A stretch of DNA of 64,000 nt from Pseudeuparius sepicola (GCA_963920635.1 OY987298.1:114318035-114382034), one strand, 5' to 3'. Positions 46,313-57,690 are shown, counted from the stretch's first letter. Program-made: numbers and translations. Notes: generated by a model from the letters alone, not told the origin.

Positions 46313-47910
46313 TACTATAACTTCGCACGCAGCAGGGGTGGTCATGTAAAAAAAATAACAAAGAATGACCTTAAAAAAGTTTTAGAAGATGAACTTCTGG
46401 TCACCTTTTTATTATAAAATTGTTTCGTGTCTCTAATGTTTATTGATTTACAGGGCGTTATATGACAAAAAATTCGTTTACCACAGGACAAGTCTTGTAA
46501 ATTTTTTTTTAACAAAAAAATTACCTGAATATAAGTTGGAGAGGGGTAAATGATCTACAATTTTGTTTTACATTTTTTTTAATTATCTTGACTGCTTAAG
46601 TTACAGCGCATAAATTACAAAAAATTTCGCAGTTTTCTCCAGTTCCTACCGATTAGGTAATTAGAAACACGTTGGATGCAAACACAGATGTCATTTTTCA
46701 GATTCCATTACCTGCTACTTGTATTTAGGGAAATAAATTGCTTTTTGCACAAATTTTTTATGAAGCGAATTAACAAGTGCATTGGAGTTGATAATCATTT
46801 TGAACATTTTCTTAATGTTGTCATTTGTATAAAAAAATTACCCCATTTATTGATTTATTTATGCATTATTTAAGAACAAATGAACGAATATTTCAGATCA
46901 AACACACTCGTTTTTTCCTGCATATTAAGATTCCGTAAGAAAAAGTATAGGTTCCGATTTGAAGAAAAAAAAATAGAGTTTACCTTGTAGTGACCTTGAA
47001 AATAGTGGATATTTATAACTATTCAATTATACAGGGTGTCCCGTTAATAATGGTCCATAGAGCAACTGCACATATTTGGGGCCAAAATATGACGATTGAG
47101 GCTAATATGAATTATAGAAATGCTGTTTGTTTAAGAGATACAGGGCGTTGAAGTTCATTTTTTGAAATTGAATTATGGCTACATCTCTCAAAATAATGAA
47201 GCTGCTGAACTGAAATTTGGCACTGCTGTGTCAATATCAATATCAATTTTGCTGTATCTCACAGAGGGCGCCACTTGCGCGGTTTTTGGATCGTTACTTT
47301 TTCGGTTTAAAATCAAAGAAAGGGGTAAAAATAAATAAATTCATTTGAAAAAATTACAGCGTGATCGGGACATAAGAAGGTAAGTTTCCACCAAATTTTG
47401 TGGAATTTTTTTTTGTGGGAGGTAAAAATTAGAAACCAACAAATCGGTTATTTCGATTTTTCGCGGATATTTTGAGGTTATGTGAAAAAAGTGTAAATAC
47501 AAAAGTTGTAGATCTTTTTATTGCCTATAATTTTGCTATTCAACTTTTTTCGATAGGAGTTGCAGTTTTGCTGGAAATCGTGATAAACAGTTTCCCCTAA
47601 AAGATCACCGCCTACAACCCCCGTACCTCAAATCGCCCTTAAATTATTTTTTCAGTTATTTTTGCTATATTTTCTTTCTTTTCCAATGGATGTGATGCTG
47701 TTCTAGATTTTTTTGTTCTCAAAAATTATCTACCCTGGCCTATATTCGTTGGTCCTCTATCCAAATATTTCACACAACGGTTTTAATGAAAAAATGTACC
47801 TACTAACATTAAGCATGTAATGCATTAAGTACATAATATTTCTTTTACGATAATATTTTCTGTAATTTACTAAAAGAAATAATAATTTACTCCATGATTT
47901 GATGCAGCCA
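46313..47910. other. Element debris, no gene
   Basis: Single termini are seen: TACAGGGCGTTATATGAC near 46450, TA-CAGGGTGTCCCGTTAATAA at 47030 and TACAGGGCGTTGAAG near 47140, without clear partners. Confidence 0.5.
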
Positions 47911-47915
47911 CTTAC

Positions 47916-48075
47916 CTTTTAAAAATGGCATCGGCACTGCATTAGATATAAGTCGCTTTTTTGAGGAATCCGCACAGTGAAAATGGTTGTTATTGAAATG
48001 TTTTTCGTACACCATGTACCGACCGATCTGTTCCACATCGCTTAAAAACACGTAAATAGGGATTGTCCCGACGCG
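47916..48075 (-). pseudogene. THAP-domain exon fragment (minus strand)
   Basis: Minus strand: RVGTIPIYVFLSDVEQI, GRYMVYEKHFNNNHF, RLISNAVPMPFLK, then donor GTAAGTGG. xRYxVCxKHF, F and AVPxxF are the second half of a THAP finger. The Cys of the C-x2-H ligand pair is Tyr here (VYEKHF), so zinc binding is lost. A possible acceptor TTTTTAAG precedes 48040, but the same frame stays open to about 48075. Confidence 0.6.
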
Positions 48076-48418
48076 CGTGAATTGTCACAATTGTTATTAT
48101 AAACGCACTTGTATTTTGAGATAGGCATTTTTCTGGAGAATAATTGTCTTACAGAAAAATCCCTATTCTTGCACACGTAATATTATGAATTACTAGGTTG
48201 ATGCGATCACAAATTAGGGAGTATGTATATATTCGTATCGGTTCCTTTGATTTCGGCGGTAGATTATATTTTTGTGCAAGACGATTTTCCAGAATAATTA
48301 TTTTACTTTCAAGTCACAAGAGCGAAGAAACGGTTTCAGTCAACGACGAAACTCTCGACGCAGTGCCAATAAGGTCGTAGTCGATAATAAAATTCCGGAT
48401 TGTTTGATCTACATTATA

Positions 48419-48449
48419 TCATTGAGTAAATTATTCCTTTACTCAATGA
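48419..48449. repeat. 31-bp palindrome built from CATTGAGTAAA
   Basis: TCATTGAGTAAA, a short centre, then TTTACTCAATGA. The same half-site occurs at 43189, 49130-49158 and 56351. Confidence 0.7.
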
Positions 48450-49129
48450 TTATTATGTATTATTCCTTTTCTCAGTCAGTTGAAACAACATAAAAAAAAT
48501 TATGCGGCAGGCACCCGGCAGGCAGATTCTTTTTTTATATCCCTGAAAATTTACTAAAATAGCCGGCCGCCGTAGCCGACAAGAGTAATCCCTTTGTCTT
48601 TGTCAGCTGCCGCGCCGCCGACAAAAAATACCTATTTAAATAAGTGTCCTATACTCCTATTTTTTGTTTATAGCAAATAGCACAGCCGACAAAAATATGA
48701 ATAATGTGCCGCATTTCGCCCTTTTGATTAATCCCCAGTTTTGTTTGGTGTTTTTAAAAATATACCTAAATCCAATAGGAAAATTATAGTGGGGTGGGGT
48801 GCGGGGTGGGGGTTAGTTGTTACTTTGCTTTATAACTTAACTTCATACAATTTAAAGAGTTCCTTTCCTAATTTATTTTTAGCTTTACGAATATTTTTAA
48901 CCATGCCGGGAGAGATCATTTTCAAAACTGAAGCTAAACAAAAACATTCTAAGATCTACTTACTATGAACCAGTCGAGACTTTCGAATTTAGCAATAATA
49001 AGCAGAAAAATAGATTTGAAATAAAATAGATTTAAAGGAATTAATTAGGGAATTTACAATCAAGAATGGTGGCAATGGCAAGCTGGTCTTCTGAAGGTAT
49101 CACCTGAGTAAAGGTTATAATAAGTATCA

Positions 49130-49158
49130 CCATTGAGTAAAGGAATATTACTCAATGG
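49130..49158. repeat. Second CATTGAGTAA palindrome
   Basis: CCATTGAGTAA-AGGAATA-TTACTCAATGG, bordered by AGTATCACC on the left and TATCACC on the right, with a further GGTATCACCTGAGTAAAGG copy near 49097. Confidence 0.7.
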
Positions 49159-49244
49159 TATCACCACCAACTGTTCGCGATCCTATTATGGCTTTAATAC
49201 TAATAAGAAAGATTAGAGGCAACAAACTAATTTAATTTATTACT

Positions 49245-49600
49245 TGTAAAAAAATTTTTTAAAAACAAGCTTTTATTTAAGCCATATACTAAAAGAATAA
49301 AATAGGTTTAGGTTTTCGTTAAGATAATTCAATTCCAAATTGCTTCAAGTTTTTGTAAATGAAAAAGCTTGTTGGGTAAAATGTTCATGTTCAATTAATT
49401 TTATTGGACAGTGATTGGTTGATAAGCAAGTACCTACCTATACTTGCCAAAGTGTGTATTTTCTTTACAATTCGCGCGACAAGCTTTTTGATTTACAAAA
49501 ACTTCGCAATTTGTCATTGAATTATCTTAACAAAAACCTACACTACACTTATATTATTCGTTTTATTCGTGGCTTAAGCTTATTTTTAAATAGGTTTTTT
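49245..49600. repeat. Palindromic MITE, copy 2
   Basis: Diverged copy of the 44625 element: AAGCCATATACTAAAAGAAT, AGATAATTCAATTCCAAATT and the inverse arm up to GTTTTATTCGTGGCTTAAGC. The flanking GTACCTATTTGATTCCC at 49630 mirrors GGGAATCAAATAGGTGC near 44582. Confidence 0.7.
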
Positions 49601-49664
49601 TATCTTTTATTTTATTTCGTGCTTTTTAGTACCTATTTGATTCCCAAGTGAGGAAGGTGGTAAA

Positions 49665-50240
49665 TAAATTTAATCCACCATCTTGGAGCATCCGCCATAT
49701 TGGATTTAGTATGAAGTCACTTACCTTATTATTTTCACGCCCTTTTATACGCGACTGAATTTAAGATGCCAACGCCCCGACGGGACTATGCGCACTAACA
49801 TATGGGCCATCGTTACCATGTGAACGGTGCTAGCCACCGGGTCTACACTGCGTTGTTCTTTGTTGTTTTAGTTTAGCATTGAGCCTATAGGGGGCGTATT
49901 TCTTATATTTAATGGCGTATTTGATACCCACATTAAGAGGGTTGAAAAGAAAATGTAATTCGCTATATTGGAGCGGCCGCCATATTGAACTTAAGTGTGA
50001 TGTCACTAACTTTACCGTTTTCTGCTCTTGACGCCCTTTCATTTGACACCCATATTAAGTGAGTTGAAAAGAAAATGTGCTGCCATCTTGGACCGGTGGC
50101 CATATTGATTTTAGTGTGATGTCACTAACTTTATCGTTTTCTACTCTTCAAGCCCTTTCATTTGATACCCATGTTAAGGGGGTTGACAAAAAATACATCA
50201 TCCGCCATCTTGGAGCGGCGGCCGTTTTGAAAGTATTACA
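49665..50240 (+). repeat. Tandem repeat, about 118 bp, with CCGCCATCTTGGAG core
   Basis: About four diverged units, each with CCATxTTGGAGCGG-like text, GTGTGATGTCACTAACTTTA, GCCCTTTCATTTGAxACCCA and GTTGAxAAxAAAATG. The CGCCATCTTG core matches the YY1/Pho-type recognition sequence. Confidence 0.75.
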
Positions 50241-50496
50241 ATATTGCGTATTGTCAGCATAACTAAAGGTGCATGCAAAATTTCAGCTCAATCGGATGTC
50301 AGGAAGTGATTCTAATTCAGCTTGCAAAATTTGAGTTAAACAAACTAACATACCTACTACATAGTAATACATTGCAAGTTAAATACAAGCTTATAAAAAT
50401 AATACATCATATCATTCTGTAAACTTTGATCATGAAGCAAAGCTCACACCAGCCCAATTCTACGGAAGCGCTGAGACGCCACATGGTGATTTTTTG

Positions 50497-50573
50497 TCGC
50501 CGACCGAGTTCGAACTCTGCCAGCCGACTTTGAGCTCGGCCGGTCGACTTCCAACTCGACCGGCCGAGTTTGC
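50497..50573. repeat. GC-rich degenerate CGGCCGA/CCGACTT repeat
   Basis: GCCGACCGAGTTCGAACTC, then CAGCCGACTTTGAGCTCGG, CCGGTCGACTTCCAACTCG and ACCGGCCGAGTTTGC: overlapping palindromes of about 20 bp in an AT-rich setting. Confidence 0.6.
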
Positions 50574-51399
50574 TTATCATAAGTCATAAGTATTATACAA
50601 AATACCTATAGGTACCTAACACAATGTTGGTATGAATCGGAAAAACCTTCTTAGAAAATGTCTATACATTCCTATATTTAAAAAAAATTTAACAAAAAAA
50701 TTAAAACCGACTTCAAAAATTTGCCCGTATGCACATTCCACTAAAAAATTTTAAAAAATTAACAAATAACACCGACTTCAGAAATTTGCCCGTATGCACA
50801 TTTCAACTAAAATTTTAGAAATATTTTTCTCTTTCTAAATTGAGTTATGTTTGGATTTGGTGACAGTCAAGGCAAAGAATCTAAGTCTTTCACTTTAAGT
50901 AGTCTTGTTGATGATTCAACTATTTTGATGGGATTCCAGGACACACTTGACTCGTCAGATGCCTTTAAAATTCCCATTTGCTCATCTTTGGAGCCCTGTA
51001 GATATATATTTTTTGTTAGAGTTTGGTATGTGGGGTTTTTTTGGTGCCCTGATTAACGCTGTGGTGTCAGATTTTAAATAAAAAAATCGCTAAATGACTT
51101 TATTTCTTTTTACTAGAAAAAAAAAAGTGGTAGCCCTTGAAAATTGAGATTAAAGCCTGAAATTTCGCACCAAAATAGAGTTTTTTGTGACCTATCTTCA
51201 GAAAAAACAACTTTTATTCTACAATTCCCCCTCTCCCCTCTCCTTCCACTTTCCCTCGGCTCCTCCCTTCCTCCTTCCTATCTAAATAGATATGAATACA
51301 TCATAACTTACTGTCACCGACTCCAAAGATAACTCGATTTAGAAAGATAAAAATATTTCTAAAATTTTAATAAATAGCTAGTTTACGGCTGTGTAGTTT

Positions 51400-53700
51400 T
51401 ACTTAGTAGATAAAATAACGAGTTTTGCAGCCAGAAAGGTATATATTAACTTCTTTTTATAATACCAAGCTTTCGGTCTACTTCGTGACCTTCATCAGGG
51501 AATTATGTTGAAGTTTTTTACCAATATTAAAACCAGATAGATTTTAGGTTTAAAAGGGCCAGAAAAAGGTTTTTACATAATTTCGTGTGAAAATTTATAC
51601 CGTCAATTTTGTTTATTTATTATTAATTTATCTATCCGTATTACTTAAGTGTGGATTTTTTTCTTTAAATTTAAATGGGACCACATCTAAGGTAACCCCT
51701 TTCCAATAAAGAAAGAATCATGGAAATCGGTTCAATATGAAATTTCATCCCCTAAACAAAATTGACGGTATAAATTTTCACACGAAATTATGTAAAAACC
51801 TTTTTCTGGCCCTTTTAAACCTAAAATCTATCTGGTTTTAATATTCGTAAAAAACTTCAACATAATTCCCTGATGAAGGTCACGAAGTAGACCGAAAGCT
51901 TGGTATTATAAAAAGAAGTTAATATATACACCTTTCTGGCTGCAAAACTCGTTATTTTATCTACTAAATCTAAAATTTTAGTTGAAATGTGCATACGGAC
52001 AAATTTCTGAAGTCGGTGATATTTGTTAATTTTATTAAAATTTTTAGTGGAATGTGCATACGGGCAAATTTTCGAAGTCGATTTTAATTTTTTTGGTAAT
52101 TATTTTTTATTTCTTATTTTTTAGTGAATTACTAAGAATTATCGAAATCGGTCATCAATCATTAAATTCCATCCCCTATTTGTCCACCCTTAGGATTGAA
52201 AATTTTCTCTTTAAATTCAAATGTGACCACCCCTAAGGTAAACCCTTTCTAATAAAATAAGAATCATCCAAATCATCCCCTATTTATCTATCCGTATTAC
52301 TTAAGTGTGGATTTTTTTCTTTAAATTTAAATGGGACCACATCTAAGGTAACCCCTTTCCAATAAAGAAAGAATCATGGAAATCGGTTCAATATGAAATT
52401 TCATCCCCTAAACAAAATTGACGGTATAAATTTTCACACGAAATTATGTAAAAACCTTTTTCTGGCCCTTTTAAACCTAAAATCTATCTGGTTTTAATAT
52501 TCGTAAAAAACTTCAACATAATTCCCTGATGAAGGTCACGAAGTAGACCGAAAGCTTGGTATTATAAAAAGAAGTTAATATATACACCTTTCTGGCTGCA
52601 AAACTCGTTATTTTATCTACTAAATCTAAAATTTTAGTTGAAATGTGCATACGGACAAATTTCTGAAGTCGGTGATATTTGTTAATTTTATTAAAATTTT
52701 TAGTGGAATGTGCATACGGGCAAATTTTCGAAGTCGATTTTAATTTTTTTGGTAATTATTTTTTATTTCTTATTTTTTAGTGAATTACTAAGAATTATCG
52801 AAATCGGTCATCAATCATTAAATTCCATCCCCTATTTGTCCACCCTTAGGATTGAAAATTTTCTCTTTAAATTCAAATGTGACCACCCCTAAGGTAAACC
52901 CTTTCTAATAAAATAAGAATCATCCAAATCATCCCCTATTTATCTATCCGTATTACTTAAGTGTGGATTTTTTTCTTTAAATTTAAATGGGACCACATCT
53001 AAGGTAACCCCTTTCCAATAAAGAAAGAATCATGGAAATCGGTTCAATATGAAATTTCATCCCCTAAACAAAATTGACGGTATAAATTTTCACACGAAAT
53101 TATGTAAAAACCTTTTTCTGGCCCTTTTAAACCTAAAATCTATCTGGTTTTAATATTCGTAAAAAACTTCAACATAATTCCCTGATGAAGGTCACGAAGT
53201 AGACCGAAAGCTTGGTATTATAAAAAGAAGTTAATATATACACCTTTCTGGCTGCAAAACTCGTTATTTTATCTACTAAATCTAAAATTTTAGTTGAAAT
53301 GTGCATACGGACAAATTTCTGAAGTCGGTGATATTTGTTAATTTTATTAAAATTTTTAGTGGAATGTGCATACGGGCAAATTTTCGAAGTCGATTTTAAT
53401 TTTTTTGGTAATTATTTTTTATTTCTTATTTTTTAGTGAATTACTAAGAATTATCGAAATCGGTCATCAATCATTAAATTCCATCCCCTATTTGTCCACC
53501 CTTAGGATTGAAATTTTTCTCTTTAAATTCAAATGTGACCACCCCTAAGGTAAACCCTTTCTAATAAAATAAGAATCATCCAAATCATCCCCTATTTATC
53601 TATCCGTATTACTTAAGTGTGGATTTTTTTCTTTAAATTTAAATGGGACCACATCTAAGGTAACCCCTTTCCAATAAAGAAAGAATCATCGAAATCGGTT
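51400..53700 (+). repeat. 656-bp unit, three tandem copies, with an inverted 210-bp arm in front
   Basis: CTATCCGTATTACTTAAGTG recurs near 51634, 52290, 52946 and 53602, 656 bp apart. Copies are almost identical; open frames of 60 codons recur at 52054, 52710 and 53366 only because of this. The left block 51403-51612 is an inverse copy of 51766-51965. Each unit contains two diverged 120-bp monomers plus CTGATGAAGGTC...GACCGAAAG and the GCATACGGGCAAATTTTCGA terminal motif. Confidence 0.9.
51870..51897 (+). ncRNA. Hammerhead-like core (first of three direct copies)
   Basis: CTGATGA, one A, then a 4-bp stem GGTC/GACC with an 8-nt loop, then GAAA: the catalytic-core order of a hammerhead ribozyme. 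Direct copies lie at 52526 and 53182 and an inverted one at 51471-51498. I could not find flanking stems I and III, and the extra A before stem II is non-standard, so activity is unlikely as it stands. Confidence 0.3.
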
Positions 53701-55870
53701 CAATATGAAATTTCATCCCCTATTTGTCCAACCTTAGGGGTGGAATTTTTTCTTCAAATTTAAATGGGTGCATCTCTAAGGTACTCCCTTTCTAATAAAA
53801 AGAGAATCATCTAAATCGGTTCAATATGAAATTTCATCCCCTATTTGTCCAACCTTAGGGGTGGAATTTTTTCTTCAAATTTAAATGGGGGCCACCTCTA
53901 AGGTACTCCCTTTCTAATAAAAAGAGAATCATCGAAATCGGTTCAATCTGAAATTTCATCCCCTATTTGTCCAACCTTGGGGGTGGAATTTTTGCTTCAA
54001 ATTTAAATGGGTCCACCTCTAAGGTACTCCCTTTATAATAAAAAGAGAATCATCTAAATCGGTTCAATATGAAATTTCATCCCCTATTTGTCCAACCTTA
54101 GGGGTGGAATTTGTTCTTCAAATTTAAATGGGGCTACCTCTAAGGTACTCCCTTTCTAATAAAAAGAGAATCATCTAAATCGGTTCAATATGAAATTTCA
54201 TCCCCTATTTGTCCAACCTTAGGGGTGGAATTTTTTCTTCAAATTTAAATGGGGCCACCTCTAAGGTACTCCCATTCTAATAAAAAGAGAATCATCGAAA
54301 TCGGTTCAATATAAAATTTCATCCCCTATTTGTCCAACCTTGGGGGTGGAATTTTTTCTTCAAATTTAAATGGGTCCACCTCTAAGGTACTCCCTTTCTA
54401 ATAAAAAGAGAATCATCTAAATCGGTTCAATATGAAATTTCATCCCCTATTTGTCCAACCTTAGGGGTGAAATTTTTTCTTCAAATTTAAATGGGGCCAC
54501 CTCTAAGGTACTCCCTTTCTAATAAAAAAAGAATCAACGAAATCGGTTCAATATTAATTTTAATCCCCTATTTGTCCACCCTTAGGGGTGGAATTTTTTC
54601 TTCAAATTTATATGGGGCCACCTTTAAGGTACTTCCTTTTTAATAATAAAAGAATCATCGAAATCGGATCAATATGAAATTTCATCCCCTATTTGTCCAC
54701 CTTTAGGGGTGGGATTTTTTCTTCAAATTTAAATGAAGCCACTCCTAAAGTAATCCCTTTCTAATAAAAAGAGAATCATCTAAATCGGTTCAATATGAAA
54801 TTTCATCCCCTATTTGTCCAACCTTAGGGGTGCAATTTGTTCTTCAAATTTAAATGGGGCCACCTCTAAGGTACTCCCTTTCTAATAAAAAAAGAATCAT
54901 CGAAATCGGTCCAATATGAAATTTCATCCCCTTTTTTTCCACCCTTAGGGCTAGAATTTTTTCTTCAAATTTAAATGGGGCCACCTCTAAGGTACTCCCT
55001 TTCTAATAAAAAAAGAATCATCGAAATCGGTTCAATATGAAATTTAATCCCCTATTTGTCCACCCTTAGGGGTGGAATTTTTTCTTCAAATTTATATGGG
55101 GCCACCTTTAAGGTACCTCCTTTTTAATAAGAAAATAATCATCGAAATCGGTTCAATATGAAACCTCATCCCCTATTTGTCCACCTTTAGGGGTGGGATT
55201 TTTTGTTCAAATTTAAATGAAGCCACTCCTAAAGTAATCCCTTTCTAATAAAAAGAGAATCATCTAAATCGGTTCAATATGAAATTTCATCCCCTATTTG
55301 TCCAACCTTAGGGGTGGAATTTTTTCTTCAAATTTAAATGGGGCCACCTCTAAGGTACTCCCTTTCTAATAAAAAGAGAATTATCTAAATCGGTTCAATA
55401 TGAAATTTCATCCCCTATTTGTCCAACCTTAGGGGTGGAATTTTTTCTTCAAATTTAAATGGGGCCATCTCTAAGGTACTCCCTTTCTAATAAAAAGAGA
55501 ATCATCTAAATCGGTTCAATATGAAATTTCATCCCCTATTTGTCCAACCTTAGGGGTGGAATTTTTTCTTCAAATTTAAATGGGGCCACCTCTAAGGTAC
55601 TCCCTTTCTAATAAAAAGAGAATCATCTAAATCGGTTCAATATGAAATTTCATCCCCTATTTGTCCAACCTTAGGGGTGGAATTTTTTCTTCAAATTTAA
55701 ATGGGGCCACCTCTAAGGTACTCCCTTTCTAATAAAAAAAGAATCATCGAAATCGGTTCAATATGAAATTTCATCCCCTATTTGTCCAACCTTGGGGGTG
55801 GAATTTTTTCTTCAAATTTAAATGGGACCATTCTGTAGGTATACCCTTTCAAATAAAAAAAAGATTGTCC
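53700..55870 (+). repeat. 120-bp minisatellite, 18 copies
   Basis: The block TTCATCCCCTATTTGTCCA-CCTTAGGGGTGGAATTTT recurs almost exactly every 120 bp from 53716 to about 55797. Alternating variants (CATCTAAATC versus CATCGAAATC; AACCTT versus CACCCTT) suggest higher-order groups. All six frames have stops. It continues from the 656-bp array without a gap. Confidence 0.95.
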
Positions 55871-56204
55871 AAATCGGTCCAATTCTAAAATGTAAAAAAT
55901 ATTGCTTTGCCAGTTATTATTGAAAATTAAAGTTGAATATGCTTAACCATTAACTAAAACAAAAAGAACAGCTTTTACTGAAGTGTTGTGAACCGAAATC
56001 ATTAAAAAATACCTGGCCTAAAAGCTAAAGCTTGTTTAAAGGCATTTAACTTATCCCCCTATCGTTGAGTGTAAATTGGAAGCGTTCTGAAGGGAGAATT
56101 CGCACAATCCGGCAAGACCGCGTTCTACCCGACGACGGTCAGCATTACGGGGAAAAGCGATCTGTAAATAAAATATGAATGAAACGACCGACATTTTAAT
56201 AATT

Positions 56205-56290
56205 TTGCCGCCTACTAGATGGCGCGAGGGGCCGAGGGACGAGACTATGATGTTTTAATAATTTTGTAGACCACTAGATGGCGATCCCTG
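56205..56290. promoter_or_regulatory. Pair of CTCF-like ACTAGATGGCG motifs
   Basis: TTTTAATAATTTTG precedes CCTACTAGATGGCGCGAGG at about 56210 and again CCACTAGATGGCGATCC at about 56270. CCACTAGATGGCG fits the insect CTCF consensus well. It is a motif match inside a small duplication; function is inference. Confidence 0.35.
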
Positions 56291-56703
56291 TTTTCTACAA
56301 AATTACCTGTTAGCAAATCACAACACGGGAGGGGTTCCTCTTCCCCTATTTATTCCTTTACTCAATGGTTCCATCGGCTAGGTGTTATTTATTCCAATTG
56401 ATATACAGTTAGTAGCGGTGAGATGTAGAAGACTTCGGCGTCTTCTACAGCTACTAGAAGGGGTTAGAGGGTGTAGGGAAACCATTCATTATTGTTGGTT
56501 ATGTAAACTTCCTATTTGTTCTTCCACACACAATATTCGACATATAGCGACTTATTGCAAGTATCGAACGTGGAAATTCTAACCTACAATGTCAAAGCCA
56601 GAATATGAAACACAGAAAGATTTTTAGTACCTGTAATAATTATAAATAATAAATGATGTTTAGTGGCATATCAGGTAAAGGATATCAATTGAAAAAAAAT
56701 GCA

Positions 56704-56773
56704 CTCCAGCCGGGACTTGAACCCGGGACTCCTACTGTGGCCGTAGGCACTTTAACCAACTAAGCTACCGGAG
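56704..56773 (-). tRNA. tRNA-like gene or pseudogene, copy 2
   Basis: Identical in sequence to the copy at 43106, minus strand, with the same A and B boxes and a T-run right after it. Confidence 0.55.
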
Positions 56774-57240
56774 ATATGGGTTCCATTGGCTAGGTGTTAT
56801 TTATTCCAATTGATATATAGTTAGTAGCGGTGAGATGTAGAAGACTTCGGCGTCTTCTACAGCTACTAGAAGGGGTTAGAGGGTGTAGGGAAACCATTCA
56901 TTATTGTTGGTTATGTAAACTTCCTTCCTGATATGCCACTAAACATCATTTATTATTTATAATTATTACAGGTACTAAAAATCTTTCTGTGTTTCATATT
57001 CTGGCTTTGACATTGTAGGTTAGAATTTCCACGTTCGATACTTGCAATAAGTCGCTATATGTCGAATATTGTGGGTGGAAGAACAAATAGGAAGTTTACA
57101 TAACCAACAATAATGAATGGTTTCCCTACACCCTCTAACCCCTTCTAGTAGCTGTAGAAGACGCCGAAGTCTTCTACATCTCACCGCTACTAACTATATA
57201 TCAATTGGAATAAATAACACCTAGCCGATGGAACCCATAT

Positions 57241-57310
57241 CTCCGGTAGCTTAGTTGGTTAAAGTGCCTACGGCCACAGTAGGAGTCCCGGGTTCAAGTC
57301 CCGGCTGGAG
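57241..57310 (+). tRNA. tRNA-like gene or pseudogene, copy 3
   Basis: Same sequence on the plus strand: CTCCGG at 57241, anticodon arm CCTAC-GGCCACA-GTAGG, T arm CCGGG-TTCAAGT-CCCGG, CTGGAG to 57310, then GCA and a 7-T run. It is the opposite palindrome arm to copy 2. Confidence 0.55.
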
Positions 57311-57690
57311 TGCATTTTTTTCAATTGATATCCTTTACCTAATATGCCACTAAACATCATTTATTATTTAAAGCTTTACTGTTCTATTATGGATAAATAT
57401 ACTTTGTATTTTTGCACCTAGAATAATAATTATTCCATATGCTCACAATGTCGATGTTTATTCATTTTTTTATTAATTCCTTTTTTGAGGAAAATACTCA
57501 ATATTCCAGCTTACAATTAAAAAATTAATTCAAATAATATCCTCAAAAGCGAAAAAAACCTTATATTTTATCTGGAAAAAAACCATTTTTAAGTAAAATT
57601 ACCACGTATATACTACAAAATTTGTGAAATAAATATCATATTTTTAGTCACAATAAATAATGGGATAATATAATGTAAGTGCTTTTTAAG

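Larger units (their letters stand above)
56371..57350. repeat. Large palindrome with two tRNA-like units
   Basis: Module order A-B-C-A-B'-A'-C' (prime = inverted). A starts GGTTCCATxGGCTAGGTG and contains the hairpin GTAGAAGAC-TTCGGC-GTCTTCTAC; B ends in GATGTTTAGTGGCATATCAGG; C is the tRNA-like unit. A-plus-C arms of about 245 bp at 56690-56932 and 57088-57345 face each other. B-C also occurs alone at 43015-43187. Confidence 0.85.

Noticed and set aside
52054..53548. Three nearly identical 60-codon frames
   Set aside because: They repeat every 656 bp only because the DNA unit repeats; low-complexity, no codon signal.
34821..55870. CRISPR array
   Set aside because: The regular repeats are direct tandem satellites without spacers, in a eukaryotic genome.
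56382..56582. 66-codon frame in the palindrome
   Set aside because: Lies in module A/B, which is present inverted nearby; reads across a hairpin; no family match.
43106..57310. Functional tRNA-Trp (CCA) genes
   Set aside because: The anticodon triplet would be CCA, but position 33 is G, the acceptor pairs only 6 bp, and the sequence does not resemble insect tRNA-Trp. Kept as tRNA-like.
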